This document shows positions 1-8,529 of a stretch of DNA of 64,000 nt, piece by piece. The stretch is from assembly GCA_943787375.1 (NCBI GenBank), contig CALSME010000006.1, forward strand, positions 62,001 through 126,000. The letters run 5' to 3'. This DNA is from an uncultured Polaribacter sp. (lineage in GTDB: Bacteria > Bacteroidota > Bacteroidia > Flavobacteriales > Flavobacteriaceae). Position 1 is the first letter of the stretch. Each line of letters opens with the position of its first letter. Made by a program: the position numbers and the translations under genes. The notes beneath the pieces were generated by a model. The model saw only the letters and a list, made by a program, of their open reading frames with translations, had not been told where the DNA came from and did no database searches.

Positions 1-66
1 GACAATTCCATACTTTATGATGTGAAAAATATTTTGGATGAATCAATCAAGGATAAAACCTTGTAG
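1..66 (+). CDS. C-terminal end of a nucleotide-sugar dehydrogenase (partial)
   Basis: An open frame runs in from the left edge and stops with TAG. The 21 visible residues end in a tail containing ILYDVKNIL, which resembles the C-terminus of the UDP-N-acetylhexosamine 6-dehydrogenases of the WecC/TviB/WbpA group, where a YDVK-type strand closes the UDP-binding domain. It sits 46 bp before ugd, at the head of the nucleotide-sugar genes, which fits a role in making a uronic-acid precursor. Only the tail is visible, so the substrate cannot be assigned. Confidence 0.55.
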   Translation, partial: DNSILYDVKNILDESIKDKTL

Positions 67-112
67 CTTAAATAAAATAAGGCTAAAGTGAATTTTTAAA
101 GTGTAATTTAAA

Positions 113-1438
113 ATGAATATAACTATTATTGGTTCGGGATATGTAGGTTTAGTCTCAGGTACCTGCTTTGCTGAAATGGGGAATAAAGTTACTTGTGTAG
201 ATGTAAATGCAGAAAAAATAGAAAAACTTAAGAATGGGATTATCCCAATTTTTGAACCTGGTTTAGAGCAAATGGTTTTAAAAAATGTAAAAAATAAGAA
301 CTTATTTTTTACGACAGAACTAACCGTTGCTTTAAAAAAATCAGAAATTGCTTTTATAGCGGTTGGAACGCCAATGGGTGATGATGGTTCTGCAGATCTA
401 CAGTATGTTTTGGCTGTGGCAAAATCAATCGGTGAAACGATGCAGCAGCGATTGGTTATTGTTGATAAATCTACTGTTCCTATTGGAACAGCAGATAAAG
501 TGAAGGCAACGATACAAAAGGAGCTAAATAAAAGAAAGAGTACTTTACAATTTGATGTAGTTTCTAACCCAGAATTTTTAAAAGAAGGAGCTGCTATCGC
601 TGATTTCATGAAGCCTGATAGAGTTGTTATTGGCTCTGACAACGCTTTTGCTATTGAAAAGATGAAACAATTATACCATCCTTTTTGCATGTCAAGAGAT
701 CGGTTTATTGCCATGGATGTTCGTTCTGCAGAAATGACCAAGTATGCTGCAAACGCAATGTTAGCAACTAAAATTTCATTTATGAATGAAATTGCAAATA
801 TTTGTGAAAAAGTAGGAGCAGATGCCAATCAAGTTCGAATTGGAATTGGATCTGATGCGAGAATTGGATATAATTTTATCTATCCCGGAGCAGGTTATGG
901 AGGTTCTTGTTTTCCGAAAGATGTAAAAGCATTAAAAAAAATAGCAGAAGAGAATGGGTATAATGCCAATTTAATTACTGCGGTAGAAAACGTAAATGAT
1001 GCGCAAAAGTTCGTCATTTCTCAAAAAATAGTAAAACGTTTTGGAGAAGATTTAACAGGGCTTACATTTGGTTTGTGGGGCTTGGCTTTTAAGCCAGGTA
1101 CTGATGATATGAGAGAAGCGCCAGCAATTTATGTAGTCAAAGAATTGGTAAAAAGAGGAGCAAAGATAAACGCCTACGATCCTAAGGCGATGCCTGAAGC
1201 AAAGGCTCATTATTTAAAAGGTTTAAATAATATTTCTTATTTTGAATCTAAATATGAGGTTTTAAAGGACTCAAATGCATTAATTTTATTAACAGAGTGG
1301 AAAGAATTTCGCTCTCCTGATTTTGATGAAATTAAAAATCAGTTAATAACCCCTATACTATTTGATGGTAGAAATCAATATAATGCATTTCATTTAGAAG
1401 AAAAAGGGTTTGAGTATTTTCAAATAGGAAAAAAATAA
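113..1438 (+). CDS. ugd: UDP-glucose 6-dehydrogenase
   Basis: This enzyme oxidises UDP-glucose to UDP-glucuronate with two NAD+ in the cytoplasm, supplying acidic sugar for the surface glycan. The 441-residue protein has the usual family length. It begins with the Rossmann motif GSGYVGLVSG (residues 7-16), carries the SNPEFLKEG segment of the active site, and has the thiohemiacetal-forming cysteine at about residue 266 in GGSCFPKDV. The FKPGTDDMREAPA segment of the UDP-binding domain is present. Two bases separate it from the UDP-glucuronate epimerase gene, so both are probably on one transcript and work in sequence. No close promoter box was recognised upstream. Confidence 0.95.
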   Translation: MNITIIGSGYVGLVSGTCFAEMGNKVTCVDVNAEKIEKLKNGIIPIFEPGLEQMVLKNVKNKNLFFTTELTVALKKSEIAFIAVGTPMGDDGSADLQYVLAVAKSIGETMQQRLVIVDKSTVPIGTADKVKATIQKELNKRKSTLQFDVVSNPEFLKEGAAIADFMKPDRVVIGSDNAFAIEKMKQLYHPFCMSRDRFIAMDVRSAEMTKYAANAMLATKISFMNEIANICEKVGADANQVRIGIGSDARIGYNFIYPGAGYGGSCFPKDVKALKKIAEENGYNANLITAVENVNDAQKFVISQKIVKRFGEDLTGLTFGLWGLAFKPGTDDMREAPAIYVVKELVKRGAKINAYDPKAMPEAKAHYLKGLNNISYFESKYEVLKDSNALILLTEWKEFRSPDFDEIKNQLITPILFDGRNQYNAFHLEEKGFEYFQIGKK

Positions 1439-1440
1439 TA

Positions 1441-2463
1441 ATGAAAATTTTAGTAACAGGAGCTGCCGGTTTTATTGGATTTCATTTAGTGAAAGTATTA
1501 CTAAATAATGGACATATTGTTGTTGGTTTAGACAATATTAACGATTATTATGATGTTAATTTAAAATATGCAAGGCTAAATGAATTAGGAATAAAAGAAG
1601 AAGATGCTACTGTATTTTTAAACCCATCTAAAAGCGAATTATTTAAAGATTCTTTAGAGTTTGTTCGAATGAATCTTGAAGATAAAAATAATTTATCAAA
1701 ACTATTTAAAGTTCAGAAGTTTGATGTTGTATGTAACCTAGCAGCCCAAGCTGGTGTTAGATACAGTCTCGAAAACCCTGACGCATATATTCAAAGTAAT
1801 ATTGTTGGTTTTGCTAATATTTTAGAATGTTGTAGAGAGTTTGTAATTAAACATTTAGTGTATGCAAGTAGTTCGAGCGTTTACGGAGCAAATAAAGAAA
1901 TACCATTTAAAACTACTGACAATGTTGATCATCCAGTAAGCCTCTATGCTGCGACTAAAAAGAGTAATGAACTAATGGCACATACCTATAGTCATTTATT
2001 TAAAATGCAAACCACGGGTCTTCGGTTTTTTACAGTTTACGGACCCTGGGGAAGACCAGACATGGCAATGTTTTTGTTCACCAAAGCAATAATAAATAAT
2101 AAACCTATAAATGTTTTTAATTATGGGGATATGGAAAGGGATTTCACCTATGTTCAAGATATTATTGCTGGAGTTTTAAAAATAGTAGAAAAATCAGATT
2201 TTAAAAGAGAGCTTTATAAAATATATAATATTGGAAATAATAGCTCTGTAAAACTTTTAGATTTCATTACTGAAATAGAAAATAATTTGAATAAAAAAGC
2301 TGAAAAAATAATGCTTCCAATTCAACCAGGTGATGTAGAAAAAACATGGGCTAATGTGGATGATTTAATGAATGATTATAACTACAAGCCGTCGACAAAT
2401 ATAAAAGAAGGAGTTAAAGAATTTATTAATTGGTATATACACTATAATAATTTATCAAAATGA
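1441..2463 (+). CDS. UDP-glucuronate 4-epimerase (CapI/GAE type)
   Basis: A 340-residue extended short-chain dehydrogenase. It starts with the NAD-binding GAAGFIGFH motif, has the SSSSVYG active-site strand, and has the catalytic Tyr169-x3-Lys173 pair (YAATK). The segment GLRFFTVYGPWGRPDMA is characteristic of the CapI/UDP-glucuronate epimerase branch, and the DNINDYYDVNLK segment near the N-terminus also fits. It would convert UDP-GlcA to UDP-GalA. It lies directly behind ugd, which makes its likely substrate, and its end overlaps the start of the next gene by 4 bp (ATGA). The exact epimerisation is inferred from the family; a plain UDP-glucose epimerase is less likely. Confidence 0.85.
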   Translation: MKILVTGAAGFIGFHLVKVLLNNGHIVVGLDNINDYYDVNLKYARLNELGIKEEDATVFLNPSKSELFKDSLEFVRMNLEDKNNLSKLFKVQKFDVVCNLAAQAGVRYSLENPDAYIQSNIVGFANILECCREFVIKHLVYASSSSVYGANKEIPFKTTDNVDHPVSLYAATKKSNELMAHTYSHLFKMQTTGLRFFTVYGPWGRPDMAMFLFTKAIINNKPINVFNYGDMERDFTYVQDIIAGVLKIVEKSDFKRELYKIYNIGNNSSVKLLDFITEIENNLNKKAEKIMLPIQPGDVEKTWANVDDLMNDYNYKPSTNIKEGVKEFINWYIHYNNLSK

Positions 2464-3446
2464 AAATCTTAATCACAGGAGGCGCAGGTTTTATAGGATC
2501 TCATGTCGTTCGAGCATTTGTTAATAAATATCCGGATTATACCATTTATAATTTAGACAAGTTAACCTATGCAGGAAATTTAGAAAACTTAAAAGATATT
2601 GAGCAAAAAGAAAATTATAATTTTACACAAGCCGATACTTGCGATGAGTTAGGCATCAATAAAATCTTCAATCAATATCAGTTTGATGCAGTGATACATT
2701 TAGCTGCAGAATCTCATGTAGATCGATCAATTACAGATCCATTAGCTTTTGCCAAAACAAATATTTTAGGGACCATGGTTTTGTTAAATGCATTTAAAAA
2801 TTTGTGGCAAAATAATTGGCAAGACAAGCGATTTTATCACGTTAGTACAGACGAAGTATATGGTTCTTTAGGAGCGTCTGGTTTGTTTACAGAAACAACA
2901 TCGTATGACCCAAATTCGCCCTATTCGGCATCTAAAGCAAGTTCTGACCATTTTGTGCGCGCTTATGGAGAAACGTACCAAATGCCATATGTAATCAGTA
3001 ATTGTTCAAATAATTATGGGCCAAATCACTTTCCAGAAAAGTTAATTCCTTTGTTTATAAACAATATTATAGAAGAAAAACCGCTTCCAGTATATGGAGA
3101 TGGGAACTACACAAGAGATTGGTTATATGTATTAGATCATGCAGATGCAATTGATACGGTTTTTCATAAAGGAAAAAATACTGAAACTTACAATATTGGT
3201 GGCTTTAATGAATGGAAAAATATCGACTTAGTACAATTATTGTGTAGATTAATGGACAAGAAATTAGAGCGAGAATCAGGTGCATCAGCCAAACTGATTA
3301 CCTATGTCAAAGACAGACCAGGGCACGATTTAAGATATGCTATAGATGCTACCAAAATTCATAAAGAATTGGGCTGGACACCTAGTTTGGTTTTTGAAGA
3401 AGGTTTGTCTATTGACCCTATAATACTAGAACAATTTTTTATTTAA
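2460..3446 (+). CDS. rfbB: dTDP-glucose 4,6-dehydratase, C-terminally short
   Basis: A RmlB-type short-chain dehydrogenase that would turn dTDP-glucose into dTDP-4-keto-6-deoxyglucose. The NAD motif GGAGFIGSH is at the N-terminus, the catalytic Thr130-Asp131-Glu132 triad (STDEVYG) is intact, and Tyr155-x3-Lys159 (YSASK) is present, as is NCSNNYGP. The protein has 328 residues, while family members usually have about 345-355. The last residues after FEEGL do not match the usual C-terminal helix and YxxYY end, so about 20 residues are lost or replaced. No rmlA, rmlC or rmlD lies nearby. It may be active with partners elsewhere in the genome, or be an early-stage remnant. Confidence 0.85.
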   Translation: MKILITGGAGFIGSHVVRAFVNKYPDYTIYNLDKLTYAGNLENLKDIEQKENYNFTQADTCDELGINKIFNQYQFDAVIHLAAESHVDRSITDPLAFAKTNILGTMVLLNAFKNLWQNNWQDKRFYHVSTDEVYGSLGASGLFTETTSYDPNSPYSASKASSDHFVRAYGETYQMPYVISNCSNNYGPNHFPEKLIPLFINNIIEEKPLPVYGDGNYTRDWLYVLDHADAIDTVFHKGKNTETYNIGGFNEWKNIDLVQLLCRLMDKKLERESGASAKLITYVKDRPGHDLRYAIDATKIHKELGWTPSLVFEEGLSIDPIILEQFFI

Positions 3447-3503
3447 AATTTTCTGATTAGGGGCTTATTTACAATTAATAAAGTAATTAAAAAACAGATA
3501 ACA

Positions 3504-5021
3504 TTGAGTCAATTAAAAAAGGGAGCGATACTCTCGTATATTACTATTTCTTTAACGAATATAGTTGGTTTGTTTTTAACGCCTTTTATTATTAAAAGCT
3601 TTGGAGATGCTGAATATGGTTTGTATATGTTAATAGGAGCACTTGTTGGTTATATTAGCGTATTAGATTTTGGATTGAATAACGCAATTGTTCGTTTCGT
3701 AGCAAAATATAGAGCAGAAAAAGATAAAAAAGGAGAAGAGAATTTTTTAGCTATAACTCTTTGGATCTATGGGATTATTTCTTTGGCTATATGTTTAGTT
3801 GGTTTCGTATTGTATTTTAATTTGGAAGGTGTTTTTTCAAGATCTTTAACTGTTGAAGAGCTAGGTAAAGCGAAGATTATGTATGTTATATTAATATTTA
3901 ATATGGCAATTACGCTACCTGGCGGTGCTTTCACTGCTGTTTGTTCTGGATATGAGCATTTTGTATTCCCTAGAACAATTAATATAATTCGCTATGTTGT
4001 TCGTTCTGCAATGGTTGTAGGTTTGTTGTTAGCTGGAGGTGATGCTATTGGTTTGGTTTTATTAGATACAGGAATGAACATATTGGTTATTTTGTTCAAT
4101 GGTTATTATGTGCTAAGTAAGTTAAAAGTAAAATTTAAATTTCATAAATTTCATTTACCCTTGGTGAAGGAGATATTCTCATATTCCATTTGGATCTTTA
4201 TTTTTGCTTTAGTAGGCCAATTTCAATGGAAGGCAGGTCAAATTATTTTAGGCACTTTAACAAATACGACTCTTGTTGCTGTTTATGCCGTTGGAATTAT
4301 GTTAGGAACTTATTATGGCGCCTTTTCAACAGCTATTTCTGGAGTTTTTTTGCCGCGGGCAGCTAAAATGATTGTTGAAAAGGTTACGGGTCTTGAATTG
4401 ACCTTAATGATGATAAAAATAGGGAGGATGTCTTTAATGGTGTTGTTATTAATATTAGGTATATTCATTTTGTTTGGAAAGCAGTTTATTGTTTTGTGGG
4501 TAGGCGAAAACTATCTGGACGCATGGTCTGTAGCACTTATTATAATGATAGCTTATACAATTCCGCTTACGCAAGCTTTTGCTAATTTGATTTTAGAAGC
4601 GAAAGCACTATTTAAATTTAAAGCAATTATTTATATAACCTTTCTGTGTCTTGGAACTGTGTTTGGAGGGTATTTAACTGATGATTATGGAATAAAAGGA
4701 ATGGTAATAGGTACTTCTAGTGGTTGGATGGTTAGTATAATCATAATGAATTTTTATTATTCAAGAATTCTTAAATTAGAAATGTTGTTATTTTACAAAA
4801 ACATAACAAGAAGAATACTGCCTTCCTTTTTAGTAGTTATGATTTTTGGTGTTTTTATAAATACATTGTTAGGAGTTGGTTGGTTTAATTTTGGAGGTAA
4901 AATTATTTCTTTTGTAGTGGTTTATACCATTGCAATTTATTTTTTTGGTGCAGATAAAAGCGAGAAGGAGACTGTTAATAACTTAATATTATTCAAAAAA
5001 CAACAGAATGTTAAAGATTAA
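3504..5021 (+). CDS. wzx: Polysaccharide flippase, Wzx/MATE-like family
   Basis: A 505-residue, very hydrophobic protein with about twelve to fourteen predicted membrane spans. Its N-terminus, SQLKKGAILSY, followed by LTPFIIKSFGDAEYGLY, is typical of Wzx O-unit flippases of the polysaccharide_synt superfamily. It would move undecaprenyl-diphosphate-linked repeat units across the inner membrane for polymerisation. The only suitable start is TTG at 3504; no ATG lies upstream in frame, and the residues after TTG match the usual start of the family. Its last 14 bp overlap the next gene, suggesting translational coupling. Confidence 0.9.
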   Translation: MSQLKKGAILSYITISLTNIVGLFLTPFIIKSFGDAEYGLYMLIGALVGYISVLDFGLNNAIVRFVAKYRAEKDKKGEENFLAITLWIYGIISLAICLVGFVLYFNLEGVFSRSLTVEELGKAKIMYVILIFNMAITLPGGAFTAVCSGYEHFVFPRTINIIRYVVRSAMVVGLLLAGGDAIGLVLLDTGMNILVILFNGYYVLSKLKVKFKFHKFHLPLVKEIFSYSIWIFIFALVGQFQWKAGQIILGTLTNTTLVAVYAVGIMLGTYYGAFSTAISGVFLPRAAKMIVEKVTGLELTLMMIKIGRMSLMVLLLILGIFILFGKQFIVLWVGENYLDAWSVALIIMIAYTIPLTQAFANLILEAKALFKFKAIIYITFLCLGTVFGGYLTDDYGIKGMVIGTSSGWMVSIIIMNFYYSRILKLEMLLFYKNITRRILPSFLVVMIFGVFINTLLGVGWFNFGGKIISFVVVYTIAIYFFGADKSEKETVNNLILFKKQQNVKD

Positions 5022-6288
5022 TAAAATTGAATTCAGTGAAACAGGGAATAGAATTAATTATTTATATAGCTATAATAAAAATATTTCTAGATTTTTTAAT
5101 AGAAGTGCCCCGTTTTACTGTCAATATGATATTGACGTATCAAGAGTTAGTAAAAGTATTGCTATAATACCATTTTTAGCAAATATTGCTCCTATAGCAT
5201 GGTTTGCAGGTTTTTCTATCGAATTGGACGAAGTTGATGAAACTTTTTTCCATTCTTTAGAGTTCTTAAAAAATGAGTTTAGAGCTTGCTATCCTAATGT
5301 TGATTTTAGTAGGAGTGAAATAAAGGTGGAAAAATTAATAAAAAATGAATACAGAGCATCGAAATCAGCGATGTTGTTTAGTGGAGGAGTAGACGCTTAC
5401 GCAACTTTTTTTAGACATTATAATGAAAAGCCAGATTTAATTACGATTCATGGCGCTGATATCGAAATAGAAGATGTTAAACAATGGAATAGGGTAGTGC
5501 AACTTAATGAAAATGAGGTGCTTTTAAAAAATAATTTAAAGCACTATATCAAATCAAACTTAAGAACTTTTTATACGCATCATGTAGATTTATTGCTTCC
5601 AGATTTGGGATGGTGGGGGAAAGTGCAACATGGATTAGCCTTAAATGGCGTTACAGCTCCTATTTCCGTGGTAAATAACTATCAAATAAATTATATAGCT
5701 TCTTCTTATACTGATAAAATAGATATTTCTTGGGGATCTACACCGACTATAGATAATCGTATAAAGTGGGGGAAGACAAGTGTCATTCACGATGGATATG
5801 ATTTAAAACGTCAGGATAAGATTGACTTAATTGTAAAATCAATTCAGGGATTAAATATACCGACTAACCTTAGAGTTTGTTATTCATTACTGAATAGAAA
5901 TGTGAATTGTTCAAAATGTGAAAAATGTCATAGAACTATAATTGCGATCATTTTGAATAATGACAACCCTAATAATTATGGTTTTAATGTAGATGAAAGT
6001 GTCTATGATGAGGTGTTAAATGCCCTAGAAAAAGGTTTTTCTTCGGAAGGAGTTCAGTATTTTTGGTGGGAAATCTATGAGAAAATCGAACATAATAAAA
6101 ATATTTTCATGTTTCGCAACAAAGAATTTGAATCTCAAAAGATGCTGCAAGTTAAAAATAGTATAAAAAGAAACATAAATTTTGGTCTACAAAAACCATC
6201 GAGTATCAACAAGATTAAATTTAAAATTCAGAATGAATTTCCGAAAATTTTTAAAATATACTTAAAAATAAGACAAAGAAAATTATGA
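5008..6288 (+). CDS. QueC-like PP-loop ATPase of a polysaccharide locus, function unknown
   Basis: A 426-residue protein with no firm functional name. Residues 125-129 form the PP-loop SGGVD of ATP-pyrophosphatase (adenylating) enzymes. Further on, Cys291, Cys301, Cys304 and Cys307 form a C-x9-C-x2-C-x2-C cluster, the layout of the zinc site of QueC (7-cyano-7-deazaguanine synthase). A conserved-looking WGSTPTIDN...VIHDGYD stretch lies between them. An N-terminal region of about 110 residues and a basic C-terminal tail are extra relative to QueC. It overlaps wzx by 14 bp and the pyruvyl transferase by 4 bp, so it is part of the glycan operon. ATP-dependent activation of a carboxylate, for example uronic-acid amidation, is an inference only. 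Confidence 0.7.
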   Translation: MLKINKIEFSETGNRINYLYSYNKNISRFFNRSAPFYCQYDIDVSRVSKSIAIIPFLANIAPIAWFAGFSIELDEVDETFFHSLEFLKNEFRACYPNVDFSRSEIKVEKLIKNEYRASKSAMLFSGGVDAYATFFRHYNEKPDLITIHGADIEIEDVKQWNRVVQLNENEVLLKNNLKHYIKSNLRTFYTHHVDLLLPDLGWWGKVQHGLALNGVTAPISVVNNYQINYIASSYTDKIDISWGSTPTIDNRIKWGKTSVIHDGYDLKRQDKIDLIVKSIQGLNIPTNLRVCYSLLNRNVNCSKCEKCHRTIIAIILNNDNPNNYGFNVDESVYDEVLNALEKGFSSEGVQYFWWEIYEKIEHNKNIFMFRNKEFESQKMLQVKNSIKRNINFGLQKPSSINKIKFKIQNEFPKIFKIYLKIRQRKL

Positions 6289-7250
6289 TATACGGACTAT
6301 TAAAATATGAAGAAAATGCTAAATTTTTTAATGTTGGAGACAATATTCAAAGCTTAGCCGCTAGACAGTTTTTACCTAAAGTAGATAAATATCTTAGTCG
6401 AGAAAAATTGGCGAATTATAAAGGAGATAAAATTAAGTTAATAATGAATGGTTGGTTTACCCACAATACAACCAACTGGGTCCCATCAGAGGATGTTATT
6501 CCTTTATTCGTTTCTTTTCATATGAATAATACAGCAGCGTCAGGGATGTTGTCAAAAGAAGGAATTGATTATTTGAAAAAACATGGACCAATCGGTTGTA
6601 GAGATCAATTTACAGTTGAATTGTTAAAGGGAAAAGGTATCGAAGCATACTTCACTGGTTGTTTAACATTGACATTGGATACTTATAAAGTAACTGATTC
6701 TGAAAGAAATGAGGATGTTTTTATTGTAGACCCCTTGTATGGCTATACAACATGGAAAAAAATAACATACTCTTATAAGCGTTTTTTAAGAAGTATTCAA
6801 AGAGGAACTATTTTTAGTATTGGAAAAAGAAAAAAATATTTGGCTAATATTTTTGATTCTGAATTGTATAAAAACGCGATTCATATTCATCAAGAACCTG
6901 ATGCAAATACTTTTAGTACAATAGAGAAATTTGAAATGGCAGAAGATTTGCTAAAAAAATATGCCAAAGCTAAATTGGTCATTACTTCTCGAATTCATTG
7001 TGCGCTACCTTGTTTAGCTATGGGGACGCCGGTTATATTTATAAATGGTTTTGACAGTTTTGTTGATTCTTGTAGATTTGAAGGAATTTTAGATTTATTT
7101 AATAGGATTGATGTAAATAGTAAAACAGGTGAAATTACAGCAAATTTCAAATTAGAAGGTAAAGTCAACAAAAAAACAATGGTTACGAACCTTGAGAAGC
7201 ACCATTTTTTGGCGGAACCTCTAAAAGAAATCTGTAATAACTTTATATAA
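6285..7250 (+). CDS. Polysaccharide pyruvyl transferase family protein
   Basis: A 321-residue member of the polysaccharide pyruvyl transferase (PS_pyruv_trans) family, which uses phosphoenolpyruvate to place ketal pyruvate on glycan sugars. Visible marks are the N-terminal NVGDNIQSLAA segment, the GCRDQFTVELLKG strand-helix, the GCLTLTL segment, and the C-terminal TSRIHCALPCLAMGTPVI motif with its Arg-x-His, which binds substrate in this GT-B-like fold. It starts inside the stop codon region of the PP-loop gene (ATGA overlap), so the two are probably co-translated. Whether it adds pyruvate, or has another role as some divergent members may, cannot be told from sequence. Confidence 0.8.
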   Translation: MIYGLLKYEENAKFFNVGDNIQSLAARQFLPKVDKYLSREKLANYKGDKIKLIMNGWFTHNTTNWVPSEDVIPLFVSFHMNNTAASGMLSKEGIDYLKKHGPIGCRDQFTVELLKGKGIEAYFTGCLTLTLDTYKVTDSERNEDVFIVDPLYGYTTWKKITYSYKRFLRSIQRGTIFSIGKRKKYLANIFDSELYKNAIHIHQEPDANTFSTIEKFEMAEDLLKKYAKAKLVITSRIHCALPCLAMGTPVIFINGFDSFVDSCRFEGILDLFNRIDVNSKTGEITANFKLEGKVNKKTMVTNLEKHHFLAEPLKEICNNFI

Positions 7251-7343
7251 ATTGGAACTATTTTATTTGAAGGAAATAAAAATAAACCAATCTAAGATAT
7301 TACAAATTATTACTATTAGTTCTACATTTGTTAGAAAGGGGGT

Positions 7344-7442
7344 ATGAAGGTTTCTTTCAACTTCTATTTTTTAGAACTTATTAGAGTTGTTTGTTTTTCT
7401 CAAGTGATATTGTTGTTCATAGGGTTAATTAAAAGCTTATAA
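7344..7442 (+). CDS. Possible 32-residue single-span membrane peptide
   Basis: A short frame of 32 codons begins with ATG and is preceded at 5-10 bases by a purine run (GAAAGGGGG), unusually close to a Shine-Dalgarno site for this genome. It encodes a peptide whose second half (VICFSQ-like stretch to LLFIGLIKSL) is hydrophobic enough for one membrane span. It ends 10 bases before the next glycosyltransferase, in a 202-bp spacer within an otherwise tightly packed operon. It may be a real small protein, the remnant of a larger gene, or chance. No family is recognised. Confidence 0.25.
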   Translation: MKVSFNFYFLELIRVVCFSQVILLFIGLIKSL

Positions 7443-7452
7443 AATATTTATA

Positions 7453-8529
7453 ATGAAATTACTTTATATTACAAATGGAATTAATGGTGCTGGAGGTTTA
7501 GAACGTGTGCTCTCTATTAAGGCATCCTATTTAGCAGATAGCTATGGTTATGATGTTAAAATATTAACTTTAAATGATGCGCATATAGATCCATTTTATG
7601 TTTTTTCTAAAAATATAAAAAGGCAAAGCATTCAAGTGTGTGGCAACCCTTTGAAATATATTGCTTCATATGTAAATGGAATCAGAAAAGTAGTTTCTGA
7701 ATTCAATCCAGATATAATTGCTGTTTGTGATGATGGCTTAAAAGCATTTTTCACCCCTTTAATTTTAGGTAAGAAAACACCGATTATCTATGAGAGGCAT
7801 GCGTCAATCAAAATAAATACAGATAAAAGTATAAAAGGCAGAATTTCGAAATTTTTAATGAAACAATTGGCTAAATCCTTTTCTAAGTTTGTCGTTTTGA
7901 CTTCGAGTAATGTAGATGAATGGAGAACAGGGAACATTGTAGTTATTAATAATCCAGTTTCATTTTATCCTAAAGAATCTTCTTTATTATCTAATAATAA
8001 GGTAATCGTTGTTGGTTCTCATACCTTTAATAAAGGCTATGACCTTTTACTTGAAGCTTGGAAGGATGTTGTTCAAACTCATGGGGGGTGGAAATTAGAA
8101 ATTTATGGAAAAATTGATAAAGAAGAAACATATATAAAATTAGCAAAAAAAAATGGGTTGGAACATTCAGTTTACTTTCACAAACCTGTCTTAGATATTA
8201 AGAATAAATATTTGGATGCATCAATAATGGTTTTGCCTTCTAGATCGGAAGGGTTTGGAATGGTTTTAATTGAAGCAATGTCTTGTGGCCTCCCTTGTGT
8301 TTCATTTGATTGCCCTTCAGGACCTAGAGATATTATTAGTAATGGATCGAATGGCTTTTTAGTTCCAGAAAAGAACGTTCAAGGTTTATCTGAAAAAATT
8401 AAACTTTTAATGGATAATGAGCTTTTGAGAAAGAGTATAGGAAGTAACTCAAAAGAATATGTAAAGTGCTACTTACCAGAGCCTATTTTGAAAATGTGGA
8501 ATGAATTATTTATATCAATTGTAAAATGA
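7453..8529 (+). CDS. Glycosyltransferase family 4 (GT-B fold)
   Basis: A 358-residue GT4-type retaining glycosyltransferase, probably adding one sugar to the lipid-linked repeat unit at the cytoplasmic face of the inner membrane. The N-terminal domain starts LLYITNGINGAGGLERV, with the glycine-rich loop of the acceptor domain. The donor domain carries the E-x7-E motif (Glu266-Glu274 in EGFGMVLIEA), followed by SCGLPCVSFDCPSGP. The GG-ER start and the PSGPRDI segment resemble amylovoran/galactosyl-type GT4 enzymes, but donor and linkage cannot be assigned. The stop overlaps the next start by 4 bp. Confidence 0.88.
   Translation: MKLLYITNGINGAGGLERVLSIKASYLADSYGYDVKILTLNDAHIDPFYVFSKNIKRQSIQVCGNPLKYIASYVNGIRKVVSEFNPDIIAVCDDGLKAFFTPLILGKKTPIIYERHASIKINTDKSIKGRISKFLMKQLAKSFSKFVVLTSSNVDEWRTGNIVVINNPVSFYPKESSLLSNNKVIVVGSHTFNKGYDLLLEAWKDVVQTHGGWKLEIYGKIDKEETYIKLAKKNGLEHSVYFHKPVLDIKNKYLDASIMVLPSRSEGFGMVLIEAMSCGLPCVSFDCPSGPRDIISNGSNGFLVPEKNVQGLSEKIKLLMDNELLRKSIGSNSKEYVKCYLPEPILKMWNELFISIVK

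Noticed and set aside
43..828. A 261-codon open frame antisense to ugd
   Set aside because: It lies wholly opposite a clearly conserved gene, has no family match and low-complexity Phe/Ile/Ser composition typical of antisense frames in AT-rich coding DNA.
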